Part shown: piece after piece, positions 10,283 through 20,684 of the stretch
How positions within the stretch are numbered: the stretch's first letter is position 1
Layout of the letters: each line of letters begins with the position of its first letter
NCBI RefSeq assembly: GCF_910592395.1
Contig: NC_088320.1
Location: 12,214,501-12,274,500, forward strand
Length of the DNA stretch: 60,000 nucleotides
Reading direction: 5' to 3'
Source: Lineus longissimus
Taxonomy: Eukaryota > Nemertea > Pilidiophora > Heteronemertea > Lineidae
The notes under the pieces: generated by a model
The model's database searches: none
What the model saw: only the letters and a program-made list of their open reading frames with translations
What the model was told of the DNA's origin: nothing
Made by a program: the position numbers and the translations under genes

Positions 10283-11996
10283 TTATTCGATGTCTGTATC
10301 CTCATCTGTCTCGAACGCATCTGGTTCAGGAAGTCGGTCAACCTTCTCATTGTCAGCTTTAATATTTGAGTAAAAGGCATGGTGTTCTGGTTCTACAATT
10401 AAGGATTTACATAGGGCAAGTAGATCCTTCTTCTTGGCGGCAGATATCGTGCACTTCTCTTGGTACAGCTTCTCAAGTGCTGGCGGTGTGGTCTGCTTCC
10501 TTCTTCTCCCCGCAACTTTGATGGAGTGGAACCCTTCTTCGTCAAAGCCATATTTGAAGAAGATAGTTGAAGGCTCACTCTTCATAAACCTCAGTTGACG
10601 GATCTTCAGCCAGTTCATACGATTTCCTTCTGTGTCAGTCTTCATGTTCTTGCATGACTCTTGAGTTAATTTCTTCAAGGCAAAGAATGACGTATGGTTG
10701 AGGGGCACAACGTGAAAGGGATTCTATCTTCTTGCCAGTCGTATTATGTTATCCCACTGACTGGGCACCTGGATGTTGACGTGCTTCTTCATGGTCTCAA
10801 CAGCTGAATGCATGGAGTCGCATTCCATATGGGTGTGGCCAGTTTCAAGAAACTTTTGGTCGATTACTTCTACACTGTCATTCACCTGAACCTCATGGAG
10901 AAGAGCAGCTGCGATGAACTGGTTTCTGTTCTGCCCAGAGCAACAATCTGAATAAAGGCAAACATGCGTTTTCACAGATGAAAGTGAACGAATATGGGTC
11001 AAGAGACAAGTGCCAATTTCACATGAACCTCGTCGTCCTTCACTTTCGTTCCAAAGATAGCAGGTTGCCCTCTTATTGCCCAAAGAGTAAACTGAGAGAT
11101 TGTAGGATGAGAGCTTCCTCTTGTAAAAGAGTTGGCTGACATTTGAACAAGGGGTATACAACACTGCCTCAAGATCGAATGTAGCACTGTAGAAGCTGTC
11201 GTCCTCTTTTGCGCGCTCCTTGTCTTGAGCCTTTTCAATCCGAGACAGTTCCTTCCGCTTGATGTGTAGTTTCTGACTTTCTTCTTCTGCTTCAGTAAAC
11301 ATATTCTGTTCAACCTTCACCCTGTAGGCATTGCATGTCTGACACTGGTCTTTTTTGGGATGATGGAAAGAAAAATTGAATTCATCTTTGAATACCTTCC
11401 GGTATGTTGCTTCTGAAGCTGGGGAAATCTTTGCCTCTGTGCATTTGAGTCTGTACTCCATGTACATCTTGCGTATGTTAAGATCCGCACCAAGGTACTC
11501 CTTCTTCGTGTCTTTTCTGGTATAGTGTGACTCAACCCTGGGGAAGCTTGGGGAAGGTGGTATCATCTGTCCTTGAACTTTGGTCTTTGTGGGCCATCTC
11601 GTCAGCGTTATGGGCAGCATGATCGGTGGTATCATCTGTCCTTGAACTTTGGTCTTTGTGGGCCATCTCGTCAGCGTTATGGGCAGCATGATCGGTGGTG
11701 TCATCTGTCCTTGAACTTTGGTCTTTGTGGGCCATCTCGTCAGCGTTATGGGCAGCATGATCGGTGGTATCATCTGTCCTTGAACTTTGGTCTTTGTGGG
11801 CCACCTTGTCAGCGTTACTGACAGCATGAATATTCTCATCAGCCGGGTTGTCTGATGATAGCATTTCAGGCTTATCAATACGACTACTTGGATCCTGATT
11901 GGCGTGGCTTGTTTCATTTGATGTCAATTCTTCGAAGATGTGGGTAAGAGTGGTGTCATCATAACCATCAGTCCAAATTTCGTCTCCGGTGGCCAT
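10283..11996 (-). pseudogene. Sola-like DDD/E transposase, two lesions
   Basis: The start MATGDEIWTDGYDD at 11996 has a good Kozak context. After it come four exact-length 23-residue repeats (HNADEMAHKDQSSRTDDTT type). A frameshift near 11530 leads into the core: SHYTRKDTKKEYLG, a Cys pair (CQTCNAY), TFDLEAVLYTP (candidate first Asp), YSDCCSGQNRN (candidate second Asp) and GHTHMECDSMH (candidate third acidic residue). An in-frame TAG at 10724-10726 interrupts the C-terminal region, which continues in the same frame as NPFHVVPLNHTSFFALK and MNWLKIRQLRFMK to a stop at 10283. All three presumed catalytic positions survive, so inactivation is recent. I have seen this family in insects and cnidarians. 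Confidence 0.8.
11556..11831. repeat. 69-bp in-frame coding minisatellite, four copies
   Basis: GGTGGTATCATCTGTCC recurs at 11556, 11625, 11694 (one change) and 11763, an exact 69-bp period. It is a multiple of three, so it adds 23 residues per copy to the N-terminal region of the Sola-like transposase. The copies are nearly identical, indicating recent expansion. Confidence 0.95.
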
Positions 11997-13355
11997 TTCT
12001 TCTGAAATAAATGATTATGTTTAGAAAATGTTTTGTTCAAATTGGTTGGAGGTATCATCTGTCCTTATTCGAGCCTGGATGAAAACATGACAACAACATG
12101 ACAAAACCTTGGTTATACTCAACCCATTGTACCGTGTATATTGCAATGACTCTGTACAAGGTGACTCTTGATAGCATCTAAGTCGGGAGCCTGTAGCATT
12201 GCATCATGCATCTAATTATCTTGCGTTACAAAATGGGAAGCAAGCACTTAGACCTACTAATAATATGCTCCATACTAGTATCCTCTAAATGGCTGTATTC
12301 ATTAGTTAAGTAAGCCTGCGTGAAGATGGGACATTTTTATCGTCAGCAAATCGAACTTCAGTTGTCTGAAAAAAGAATAGGCCTATGGAATAGGAACACA
12401 TTATTACTGAAAAAGCCACCCACTATCTAAACTGACAAACTCACAATCAATCGCTAACCATTAAGGTAACTGGTTGTTGCTGTATTAAACCTCCCTGCCT
12501 GAACTTAGTCAGTACAGCAAACATATAAGATGGTGTTCGCAGTATACCGTATAAAGCAGTTACGTACTCTAATTAAGTCAGAAAATAATTGCAAAGGTAA
12601 ATAAAAAGGGATGAGAATATGGCTTCTGGTCTACTCACCTGATTGATCACAATTTGGTAGCTAATAAAGCTGATGTTGTCTGTGAAGTATTGAATTTTCA
12701 AATAAATTTGAACTGATATTCAGTGCAGAAAGCGATAGAGAATGCTGCACAGATGACTTCATCCCATCTGATTGCTGGCTAGATAGTGTACATGTATCAT
12801 TGCCTAAACCAGGTATTCACTACTCCCACACAAATTATTCAGCATAAGTTCATTCTGTTAATCCATCTCTTGATTAAAGAAAAACAGGAAAAGCCCATTA
12901 AGCATAATCCTTTAAACCAAGATGTAACAGTAAATTGGTGCCTTAGACATCAATGATAAGCTTGTAGTTGTTAAATAAACAATCATTTCGATTGAAAGAA
13001 ACATATTGTGTGGCAGGTCTAGTCCTAATTAAGATAATACTATTCATAGAATAAGGACGAGGAAGGCTAAGTGCAGAATGGTGAAAAAATCCCAGATCTG
13101 TTTTATGCAAGAAAGGGCCAAGTGACACATAGCACCTTTCTGCGTAAACACCATTGCACTTAGCACCTTTCTGCACAAACAGAAAACCTGTTTTGCACTT
13201 GGCAGGTTTTGTTTTTAAGCAATTATGTGAAAAGTTATAGAGGTTTTGATCTGATTTTTTGAGACAAGTTAAATCTAACCCCAGTCTACATCGTGGTGGG
13301 CATAACTCATTTTTGACAAAAATTGCACTTGGCACCTTTCTGCATAAGACCCTCG

Positions 13356-13740
13356 AATAGTCAAGGTGTGTCATAACTAGCCCATGCACCAGTGACTTGG
13401 TAGCATCCCTGGTGAGGTAACGCCTGATTTGACCAATGAGTCTTAGCTGATTGTAAGCTGACCTGCAAACACTGTTTACCTGCTGCTCCAAGGTTAAGCT
13501 AGTGTAAAACATGACACCGAGGTTGCGCACACTACTCGAAGATGTAATTTGGGTGTCACCAACTTAAAGAACCACATGGTCAATTTTCTTGAGTGAATGT
13601 GTTGATGCAAAGAGCATCATTTCGGTCTTTTCATCGTTTTTACTCAGCATATTTACATCAAACTAGGTCCCTGTTCCTGACAGATATCGTTCAACTGTAG
13701 AAATGGTTGCCAGTTGGTTTGACATTTGCGTGTCTATGAA
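13356..13740 (-). mobile_element. upstream fragment of the interrupted CR1/L2 reverse transcriptase
   Basis: The minus strand reads LSKNDEKTEMMLFAST, then VRNLGVMFYTSLTLEQQVNS and RRYLTRDATKSLVHGLV...HLDY, the classic CR1/L2 region downstream of the catalytic Asp pair. One in-frame stop occurs near 13563. The frame ends at the Sola-like insertion. The 5' half of the element (endonuclease and catalytic Asp pair) was not found. Confidence 0.85.
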
Positions 13741-13920
13741 AATCATGTTTGTTTAAATATTTGTTCATGATATCATATTTAATGGTGCCTGCCTTTGCAC
13801 TCACACCATTTATGTTATTTGCCACATGTGAGTTGCTTCCACAAAAGGCAAGCTTACCGCTCATTCTTAGGAAAGGATTAGCGCTCCTTGCTTTAAAAAT
13901 AATAAGAAGCGTACATGGAG

Positions 13921-14909
13921 CTATAGGTCAGGGGGCAAGTCTTCACAAATATGTGGGAGCAAATTAGAGTGTGTCATATAAGGAATGTTAAATAATTTTC
14001 TTACACATTTCCGCCAGGCAACGCAGAATCTTTCTATTTTTCCGGGGGTAAAGTTCCGGATTACACATCCATATAGTGCCATTGCGATGGACTTGAATAA
14101 CTTATATTTTGTTGCTGAATAGCAATGACCGAATTGAGCAACCAAGTATTCACTCTCAAATATAATACGTTAATGGCGTTCTCAAGGTTTCTGACGTCAT
14201 CATCTTCACCAAAAATGTGACCAAGATGAGTGGCCCATAGTATTACATTAATCACTTGACCCGCCCATACAAATGTGGGGTGAATATCTACTCCTTCCCC
14301 TGAATACACAAGTTGAATTTTTGTGGGATTAAAAATGCAAGTACATGTACTCCCATGAACAGATTTCCTATATAGCAGCCGTAACCTGAATCGTGTAGCC
14401 TTGATAATAATTCGTCAGTGTAAATACCAAAAAGTATAGGAGAAAGGACGCCCCATGCTTAACACAATTCCGCACTCCAAAATTTCTACTTCTGTGACCA
14501 TTCCATGTTACATTAACTGTTTGGTCTGTATAGAGGATAGCAAGGAACCTAGCTACGATCGGACAACAACCTTTTTTTAGTAGTAACTTGAATAATTTAA
14601 TATTATTCACTCTGTCAAATGCCTTACTAGCATCTAAAAACATGGAATAAGCACCAGTCTCTTTGTTTCTATAGTATTGAATCGTCTCCTTAAAGACAAA
14701 AGTGCATTGTGTAGTGGACATTTTCTTCTTAAACTTGAATTGTAAGTCACAAGATGAGAAAAACTTTTCGTTTTTTGACATAAAGAACTGCTGAGAGTAA
14801 TCATCCCTCTATAATTGTCAGAGTCTTTCAGCGATTTTCTTTTATCTTTCGGAATAGGAAATATTGTCGATTCTTTAAAACCCTGAGATATGTCTATGTC
14901 TGTGAGCAT
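13921..14909 (-). pseudogene. second non-LTR reverse transcriptase remnant, YADD region missing
   Basis: On the minus strand, from 14909: IFPIPKDKRKSLKDSDNYRG, then a shifted frame with DLQFKFKKKMSTTQCTFVFK and YSMFLDASKAFDRVNNIKLF (RT palm with the first Asp). After this come IHPTFVWAGQVINVILWATH and WRKCVRKLFNIPYMTHSNLL (C-terminal domain). The catalytic (Y/F)xDD segment expected between 14370 and 14310 is absent, so there is a small internal deletion as well as frameshifts. It is a different family from the CR1/L2 copy next to it. No endonuclease was seen. Confidence 0.75.
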
Positions 14910-15118
14910 GTTTCAAATCTCCGTTTTGTTCATGATAAAAGTGAAAAAAACCTGATTAAACAAAGTTCAATCAAAATACAGAAAAAGGTTATATCTATTT
15001 TCTAATACGCTGTCAAAATATTGCGCATAAACACCCTCAAAATGACGGCTTGAAAGGCAATATATGACAACTTTTTGTGGATTTTTGGAATAAAAAAATT
15101 GTGAAGCACATTTACTTG

Positions 15119-15232
15119 GGAGTCGAGGAATAGAAGTGTTCCCTGCTGTTTTTCAGCTTCGGGCAGTTCGTGCCATCTCCGAGTCTGTCGGCCGGCCGCC
15201 CAGGGCCTAGCAGCATGCTCGACTCGTCTTCT
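15119..15232. repeat. dispersed ~110-bp direct repeat, copy 1
   Basis: GTCGAGGAATAGAAGTGTTC through CAGCATGCTCGACTCGTC matches 16494-16605 almost base for base, differing by small indels. This isolated copy lies in AT-rich DNA, while copy 2 lies within a GC-rich island, so copy 1 is probably a fragment moved from such an island. Confidence 0.8.
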
Positions 15233-15435
15233 AATTGCATGAACAGTATTCCATTATGATGTAATCCAATATAGGACCCAGTTGCATCGTAAAAGAAGCT
15301 ATAACATTACGCAAATTGGAATGGTATGAAAATAATAATGGTCTCATCTTCTTTTGTTGTCTACCAAACACTGACAATATATCAGAAAGTGTTACTAGGA
15401 TGAGTAAGAAAAACTTTTACAATGACAAGAGCTTT

Positions 15436-15745
15436 TGTTTCACAATTTGCACATTTTCTTCACAATTTGCACATTTTTTCACAATTTCCACATTTACTTC
15501 ACAATTTGTTTCACAATTAGCACATTTACTTCACAATTTGCACATTTCTTTCATAATTTGCACATTTACTTCACAATTTGTTTCACAATTTGCACATTTA
15601 CTTCACAATTTGCACATTTCTTTCACAATTTGCACATTTACTTCACACTTTGCACATTTCTTTCACAATTTGCACATTTACTTCACAATGTGCTTCACAA
15701 TTTCACAATTTGCACATTTACTTCACAATTTGCTTCACGCAGCAA
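15436..15745. repeat. minisatellite TTCACAATTTGCACATTTAC
   Basis: About 300 bp of TTCACAATTTGCACATT units with variants (TTTCTTTCA, TTTACTTCA), period mostly 17-23 bp. The long frames across it merely translate the repeat (FTICTFTSQF and similar). Confidence 0.95.
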
Positions 15746-16189
15746 TTATACAAGAAAGGTTATTGGGACGGACTGTCTGTTATGCAATATTTGTTTAGAG
15801 CATGAGACCTATGGATGGCTATGATGACTAATTCCCGCATGTCTGTAGTAAAATGAGGTATTTGGATAATTGATGATAATTAGTGTAGTCCCCGCTTACA
15901 TTGTACCCTTGCACTAACTGAAAACATGTAACCAAGTATTGGAAGCTCCAGGATGAAGACATCTACCCAAAACCAATCTTTGATCTACCCAAGAGCGTCA
16001 TTGAGTCGGCCAGGTTTGTACACAAGAACTACCAACCAGAAATGAACACCTGCATGGTGGTTATAATTCTACCAGCAAATATTCTACATAAAGCCCTTTG
16101 TAGTGCATCTATTCTCATCACATTCACCATGGATGTCGATAAAAACAGACGTACTATTCACTTGTCGCGCCCGTCCAATTAAGTTGTCA

Positions 16190-16670
16190 ACATTGCAAAA
16201 CTCGGCGGGTCCGGCAGGGCAGGGCAGGGCAATGTGAGTGCGGGAAGGCAGACAAGTGTGCAAGGCCCGTGCCCTTGCGAGGAACTCGCCAATGAATGAA
16301 ACCCTCGGTCGGAGAAGCAGCGGAGGATTCGGTGAAAGGCGGAGAGTTCGGCGCACCGTACTCTGTTGCGCGTCTCGTCAATCGCGCGGGGCCGGGGCGA
16401 CCGGCCCGCGTATGCTCTGAGGGAGCGAGGCCCGTGCCCGTGCGAGACGAGTCGGCGGTGAAGGCGGCTCGGCCGTAGCAGTCGGTCGAGTCCCAAGTCG
16501 AGGAAGTGTTCCCTGCTGTTTTTCAGTTTCGGGCAGTTCGTGCCATCTCCGAGTCTGTCGGCCGGCCGCCCAGCGCCTGTAGCAGCATGCTCGACTCGTC
16601 TTCGGTTCGCCGGCCAAGGCAATGTGCCGCGGCCGAGCGGCCGTTTTTTTTTGTCGCGGCCACTTTTATC
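16190..16670. other. GC-rich island of unknown origin, with direct repeat copy 2
   Basis: About 480 bp of strikingly GC-rich sequence (GGGCAGGGCAGGGC; GCGCGGGGCCGGGGCGACC) in an AT-rich window. It ends with the second copy (16494-16605) of the repeat at 15119. Frames are open in several registers only because of base composition. It could be a fragment of an rDNA spacer, a CpG island or a mobile element; nothing in it was recognised. Confidence 0.6.
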
Positions 16671-16681
16671 GGTATCATCCC

Positions 16682-16860
16682 AATTCGCCTACTCTCATTT
16701 CGCCTACACCCACTTCGCCTACACCCATTTCGCCTACTCCTATTTTGCCTACACCCATTTCGCCTACTCCCATTTTGCCTAATTCCCATTTCGCCTAATA
16801 CCCATTTTGCCTCAACCCATTTCGCCTACTCCTATTTCGCCTACTTCCCATTTTGCCTAC
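16682..16860. repeat. CCCATTTCGCCTACA minisatellite, left arm
   Basis: About twelve units of CCCATTTCGCCTAC(A/T), 14-16 bp each. The same repeat occurs in inverted orientation at 17704-17920, so the two arrays can pair as long arms. Confidence 0.95.
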
Positions 16861-16944
16861 TATGTGATATCAAGGCATATTTCTTAAGCATTTTTGGACA
16901 TTTTATATGTCCTGTATATGGGTATGGGGCAGGCGTATACCTAC

Positions 16945-17447
16945 TACAGGGTGGGCCAAAAAAGTGTCCCTGCCTTTTTGCTGGGCCCAGGTCTCTGCCG
17001 CATCAAGAATGGGGACAGTGAAGGTGATAGCAACAGAGTGTACGGGGTGCTCAGAAGCGTGCTCCCTAAGGTAATAATTGATTATTGCCAGGCAATAATT
17101 GATTATCTAAGATTGTGGGAGTAGGCCAGAACCAAAACATTGTCCGGTTCCTTATGCCTGCTGCACATGGTCAAATACTTAATGCAATTTTCTGAATATG
17201 CTGGATAAGGAACTCAATACGGGCCTTAATATTCAAGGCATTAGCCATGAATCAGCATTTTCAGAAAATTGGATGAAAAATTGGACAATGTGCGGTGGGC
17301 ATTACAATACTTGCACAGGGATTGGGTAACAAGCATGAGGTCAGGTAGGACAGGTTATGGTCCCAGGAACCAATTTTAAATGTGAATAGGACAGTTGCAT
17401 TTTATAACTTGGGTCCTTCTAGGGACACTTTTTTGGCCCACCCTGTA
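16945..17447. mobile_element. Tc1/mariner-type MITE, TA-flanked
   Basis: Terminal inverted repeats CAGGGTGGGCCAAAAAAGTG (from 16947) and its inverse ending CCACCCTG at 17445 are bordered by TA on both sides. The 499-bp body has no transposase. The CAGGGTGG..AAAAAGTGTCCC termini are typical of mariner relatives. It lies between the two inverted minisatellite arrays. Confidence 0.9.
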
Positions 17448-17703
17448 GAGTTTTGCTCCAGAGATTGACCCAGAGCACAATGGTTCTCCCTACAAGGTTC
17501 AGAGTGGTTGGGGCTCTGGAGGGGACTGCTTCGTTTCCTCTGTCTGAGATGTTATGGCCCATGAGCGCTGGAATCCAGAGTGCATTGCCTTTCAGTCCGG
17601 TCAATATTTTTGTCTTAGCAGACACCCACTTAAAAATATTTACAAACTATCCACAAAGTTTTATAGTACCACTATCTGGGCAAACCATACTACAGCATAA
17701 TTG

Positions 17704-17920
17704 AAAATGGGAAGTAGGCGAAATGGGAAGTAGGCAAAATGGGAGTAGGCAAAATGAGTTTAGGCGAAATGAGAAGTAGGCGAAATGGGTTGTAGGCGAA
17801 ATGGGTTGGAGGCGAAATGGGAGTAGGCGAAATGGTAGTTGGCGAAATGGGTTGAGGCGAAATGACCACATTTTGTAGGCAAAACGGGAGTAGGCGAAAT
17901 GGGAGTAGGCGAAATGGGCC
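17704..17920. repeat. GTAGGCGAAATGGGA minisatellite, right arm
   Basis: Inverted counterpart of 16682-16860, about fourteen degenerate units. Together the arrays form foldback-like ends of a roughly 1.24-kb structure. Confidence 0.95.
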
Positions 17921-17989
17921 GTAACCCTTTTATCCATTTGAGAACTATTTTTTGAATTTTTAACGCCAATTTTTTAATTTCCCGCCTCA

Positions 17990-19860
17990 ATCATGGATCC
18001 ACCACTCGGATCCACCACATTGGAGGTCGAAAAAAACATACTATACTACTACTGTGTGAGGGAAAATAATTTTGGGCCACCATGTAGCTCAATTCTAAAG
18101 CAAGTTAAACTTGATTTGAAGGCGTGGCGGCAATATCGGCGACCATGTTGGATTTCACAGTGATCCAATAAGACCCATCTTAATAGTTTGGAGTAACATA
18201 TCGCCTGGGTACCATAGTTAGGCACTCGAAAGTGATTGTGAGTTCTTGACATTGCAAAAGAACTCACGGCTTTTGTAGTGACTATTCCAGTTGAACTCAA
18301 ATTGCGTTTATGATACCAAACTATGCGTTTGTAATAGTAAGTTTGTTTCAAAGTGGTCTTGCTAGATTGGGGATTCTCTTGTAAGAATATCAAATATCAT
18401 GGTATTTCTTGCTAGGCATCATTCAGTTGTTTGATATATTGAATTGATGAGAGAGTCGGCATGTTCCAGGAGATCTATATGCAGTTGCCCTGAAAAACCA
18501 TTTAAACACAAGTCATGTCCTGTAAAAATGGGTCCACCGTTCGTAATTCTATGTACTTGTTATCCAGTTAAATGGAAATTCACTAATACACGATGCCATA
18601 GAGCAGTTATTATGAATACGAATTTGTTGAAGCTTTGTATTAACATCACTTGAATATCTGTCTACAGAAAGACTATGCTGAAATTTATATTTAGTATGTA
18701 TTTACACAAATAATTTTAACGAATGGCGTAGGCCTTTAAAATGGAGGAACGCAACAGTGTAAATCATCTGGTAACCCGTTCCTAGTAATAGGGTCATTGG
18801 AAAGCTACACACATGTACGGATCAGCTACAGGTTATCACATGATAAGTTGTAGCATCATCTTTAAATACTAGTACATGTACCTTTGAAACCTTAACGGTT
18901 AATGGTTACCCATTATGTCACAGTGAACAGAGCTACATGCACGATTTCGGTGCAAGTTTAGTTTCAAAGCGAATTCATTGGAAGCCAGTATATGTATATA
19001 TATATGAAACCTATCGTAGAGATATAATTTTGCATTATATATTTTTGTTTTATTCATCTACATAAAAATAGGCAGCTTTCTCTATAATACATAGCAAGAT
19101 GCGCATACCAGATGCATTTATAGGCATTATGCATGGACTTCATGGCACACCTCCACGTTTATTTTTATCCAACAATCATGATTATAGGCTTGATGCAGAT
19201 CTAGCAAACATTTTTCACAAGGCTCATTGACCATGAAGTTTTAGTGATAATCCGGCATGTTTATCCATTAGACTTACCCAATGGTGAATTCACGTTTCCT
19301 CCATGGGTAAACTTGGGTTAACGCAAGGGGTTAACGGCATTTTTCATGCCGTGGAAGTAATCTGTCTTGCAAAATACCCCGCATCCGAGCACAAAGTAAG
19401 TGTCTCGTCTAAGGCCTAGGTCCAAGATCTTACGAGTATTTTGTCTCTCCAAATGCTTTCCATCTTGATACAAAGTAAAGTTTTTCCAAAGGCCCAGCAG
19501 GAAGTAATATGTGTTGCCCGAGCCACAAAAATGCAAATACCTGTATTTTTTCTTGGGCAACATTTATACCACAAACTATACGGTTCATCGCACATCAACA
19601 TGATCATGGTAGAATACCACTCATTTATCATTCAGACGATTCTATAATAATCACTTCATCTTACGGCAATCCGTCATTCAATACATTTGAAAAAAATTAC
19701 CCAAGTTATGATGGTCCAATAATGGTTTTGCAAGGACAATGACAAGGTGACGCTGTTAGAGTCAGACGATGGCTTTCAATGGTCGAGAAATATCATGCCA
19801 CAGGGTAGCATTTCATGACCAGCCAATGAAAAGCTGAATCTCCCGTTAACTGTTCCGTCG
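17990..19860. other. no gene seen
   Basis: AT-rich sequence with short random frames, a (TA)n patch near 18990 and scattered TACATGTA words. I see no coding region or clear transposon; it is presumed upstream flank of the Link gene. Confidence 0.5.
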
Positions 19861-19867
19861 TTTTCAG

Positions 19868-19874
19868 TATAAAT
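19868..19874 (+). promoter_or_regulatory. TATA box of the Link-domain gene
   Basis: TATAAAT lies about 25-30 bases upstream of the likely start CATCATCACAAATACG. A CCAAT word is at about 19822. It is placed right before a short exon ending in a consensus donor. Confidence 0.6.
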
Positions 19875-19896
19875 GCCGTATGGGAACACTCATCAT

Positions 19897-19927
19897 CACA
19901 AATACGATACAGAAGTTGTATTTCACG
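19897..19927 (+). other. non-coding first exon of the Link-domain gene
   Basis: A short leader (…AGAAGTTGTATTTCACG) is followed at 19928 by GTAAGT, a consensus splice donor. The next good acceptor on this strand that leads to an ATG is TGATTTCAG at 22412-22420. The exact start is inferred from the TATA box. Confidence 0.5.
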
Positions 19928-20228
19928 GTAAGTTTCTACCTTTCATGTTTTCAAAATCCTAGGTTTGGCTGAATATTTTCCCTCCAAACAGTCAGAGGCC
20001 TAATAAAACGTATTTTCTCAAGTAAAAATTCAATTATGCCATGATAATACGGTATGAAAATCTCGCATGAATGATACGATATGTATTCAGTACAGAACAA
20101 CAACGTACTTCCTCGATTCATTAATATTTTTACTTTTGCCTTTTCATTTGCAAGCGACTATTGTTTTACTGATTAGCAATTTATGATAAAATATTTTCGA
20201 CACTTTAACTTGATGAATAGAGGCCCTT

Positions 20229-20372
20229 ACACCAGGCGAAGGAAGCCACTGCTGGCCACAACAAACAAGAGGCAAAGAAAATACTGCATGGTCGCACACC
20301 ACATGTTCTTTTGTTCGTTGTGCCTATATTGACGTTTGTTTTGGCTAGCAGTGACTTCCTCCGCCTGGTACA
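20229..20372. repeat. hairpin MITE in intron 1 of the Link gene
   Basis: ACACCAGGCGAAGGAAGCCA...AACAAAC (20229-20266) is inverted at about 20334-20370 (GTTTGTTTTGGCTAGCAGTG...CCTGGTA). Arms are about 38 bp with a few mismatches around a loop of about 65 bp. No coding potential. Confidence 0.75.
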
Positions 20373-20684
20373 AAAGTGACTATGGTCCAAACTATGACGA
20401 AAGAGGAGAAATTATTGCACGTAACAAAAATATTGATAGCAGCAGAATGCAGCCTTTCGATTTTCTCGTCTACAGGTCTACACGACTTTATTTCTTAAAA
20501 GTTGATTTCGAATTTGGTGCATGATAAATATGTAATGCTTATAAGGAATAAGGCAAATTGGTAGATTTTGTAGGTACATGTTTGCTTAAAATTGGCACAG
20601 AGCATTTTCCGGGTCCTTTCACATGCAGATGTGTACAAGCACAATAATAGCTTTCATGTGAGCAATATGGCTAATAACCTTGTT

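Larger units (their letters stand above)
9418..13359. mobile_element. Sola-like DNA transposon with 4-bp target duplication
   Basis: Terminal inverted repeats CGAGGGTCTCATGCAGAAAG (from 9422) and, on the other strand, CGAGGGTCTTATGCAGAAAG (ending 13355) continue as GTGC(T/C)AAGTGCA. The direct repeat AATA flanks both ends (9418-9421 and 13356-13359). Further copies of GCACTTAGCACCTTTCTGCA lie inside each end (about 9630, 9675, 13130, 13150). The 3934-bp body contains one transposase pseudogene on the minus strand. Four-base target duplications and the transposase motifs fit the Sola superfamily as I know it; the superfamily name is my best guess and the element boundaries are well supported. 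Confidence 0.85.

Noticed and set aside
11573-11821. Plus-strand 82-codon frame with repeats
   Set aside because: Antisense shadow of the 69-bp coding minisatellite in the Sola-like transposase.
15316-15824. Long plus-strand frames of 129-160 codons
   Set aside because: They translate the TTCACAATTTGCACATT minisatellite in three frames at once; no biased composition other than the repeat.
16179-17021. Several overlapping frames up to 171 codons on both strands
   Set aside because: Open because of GC richness and the CCCATTTCGCCTAC repeat; no domain, start context or splice site.
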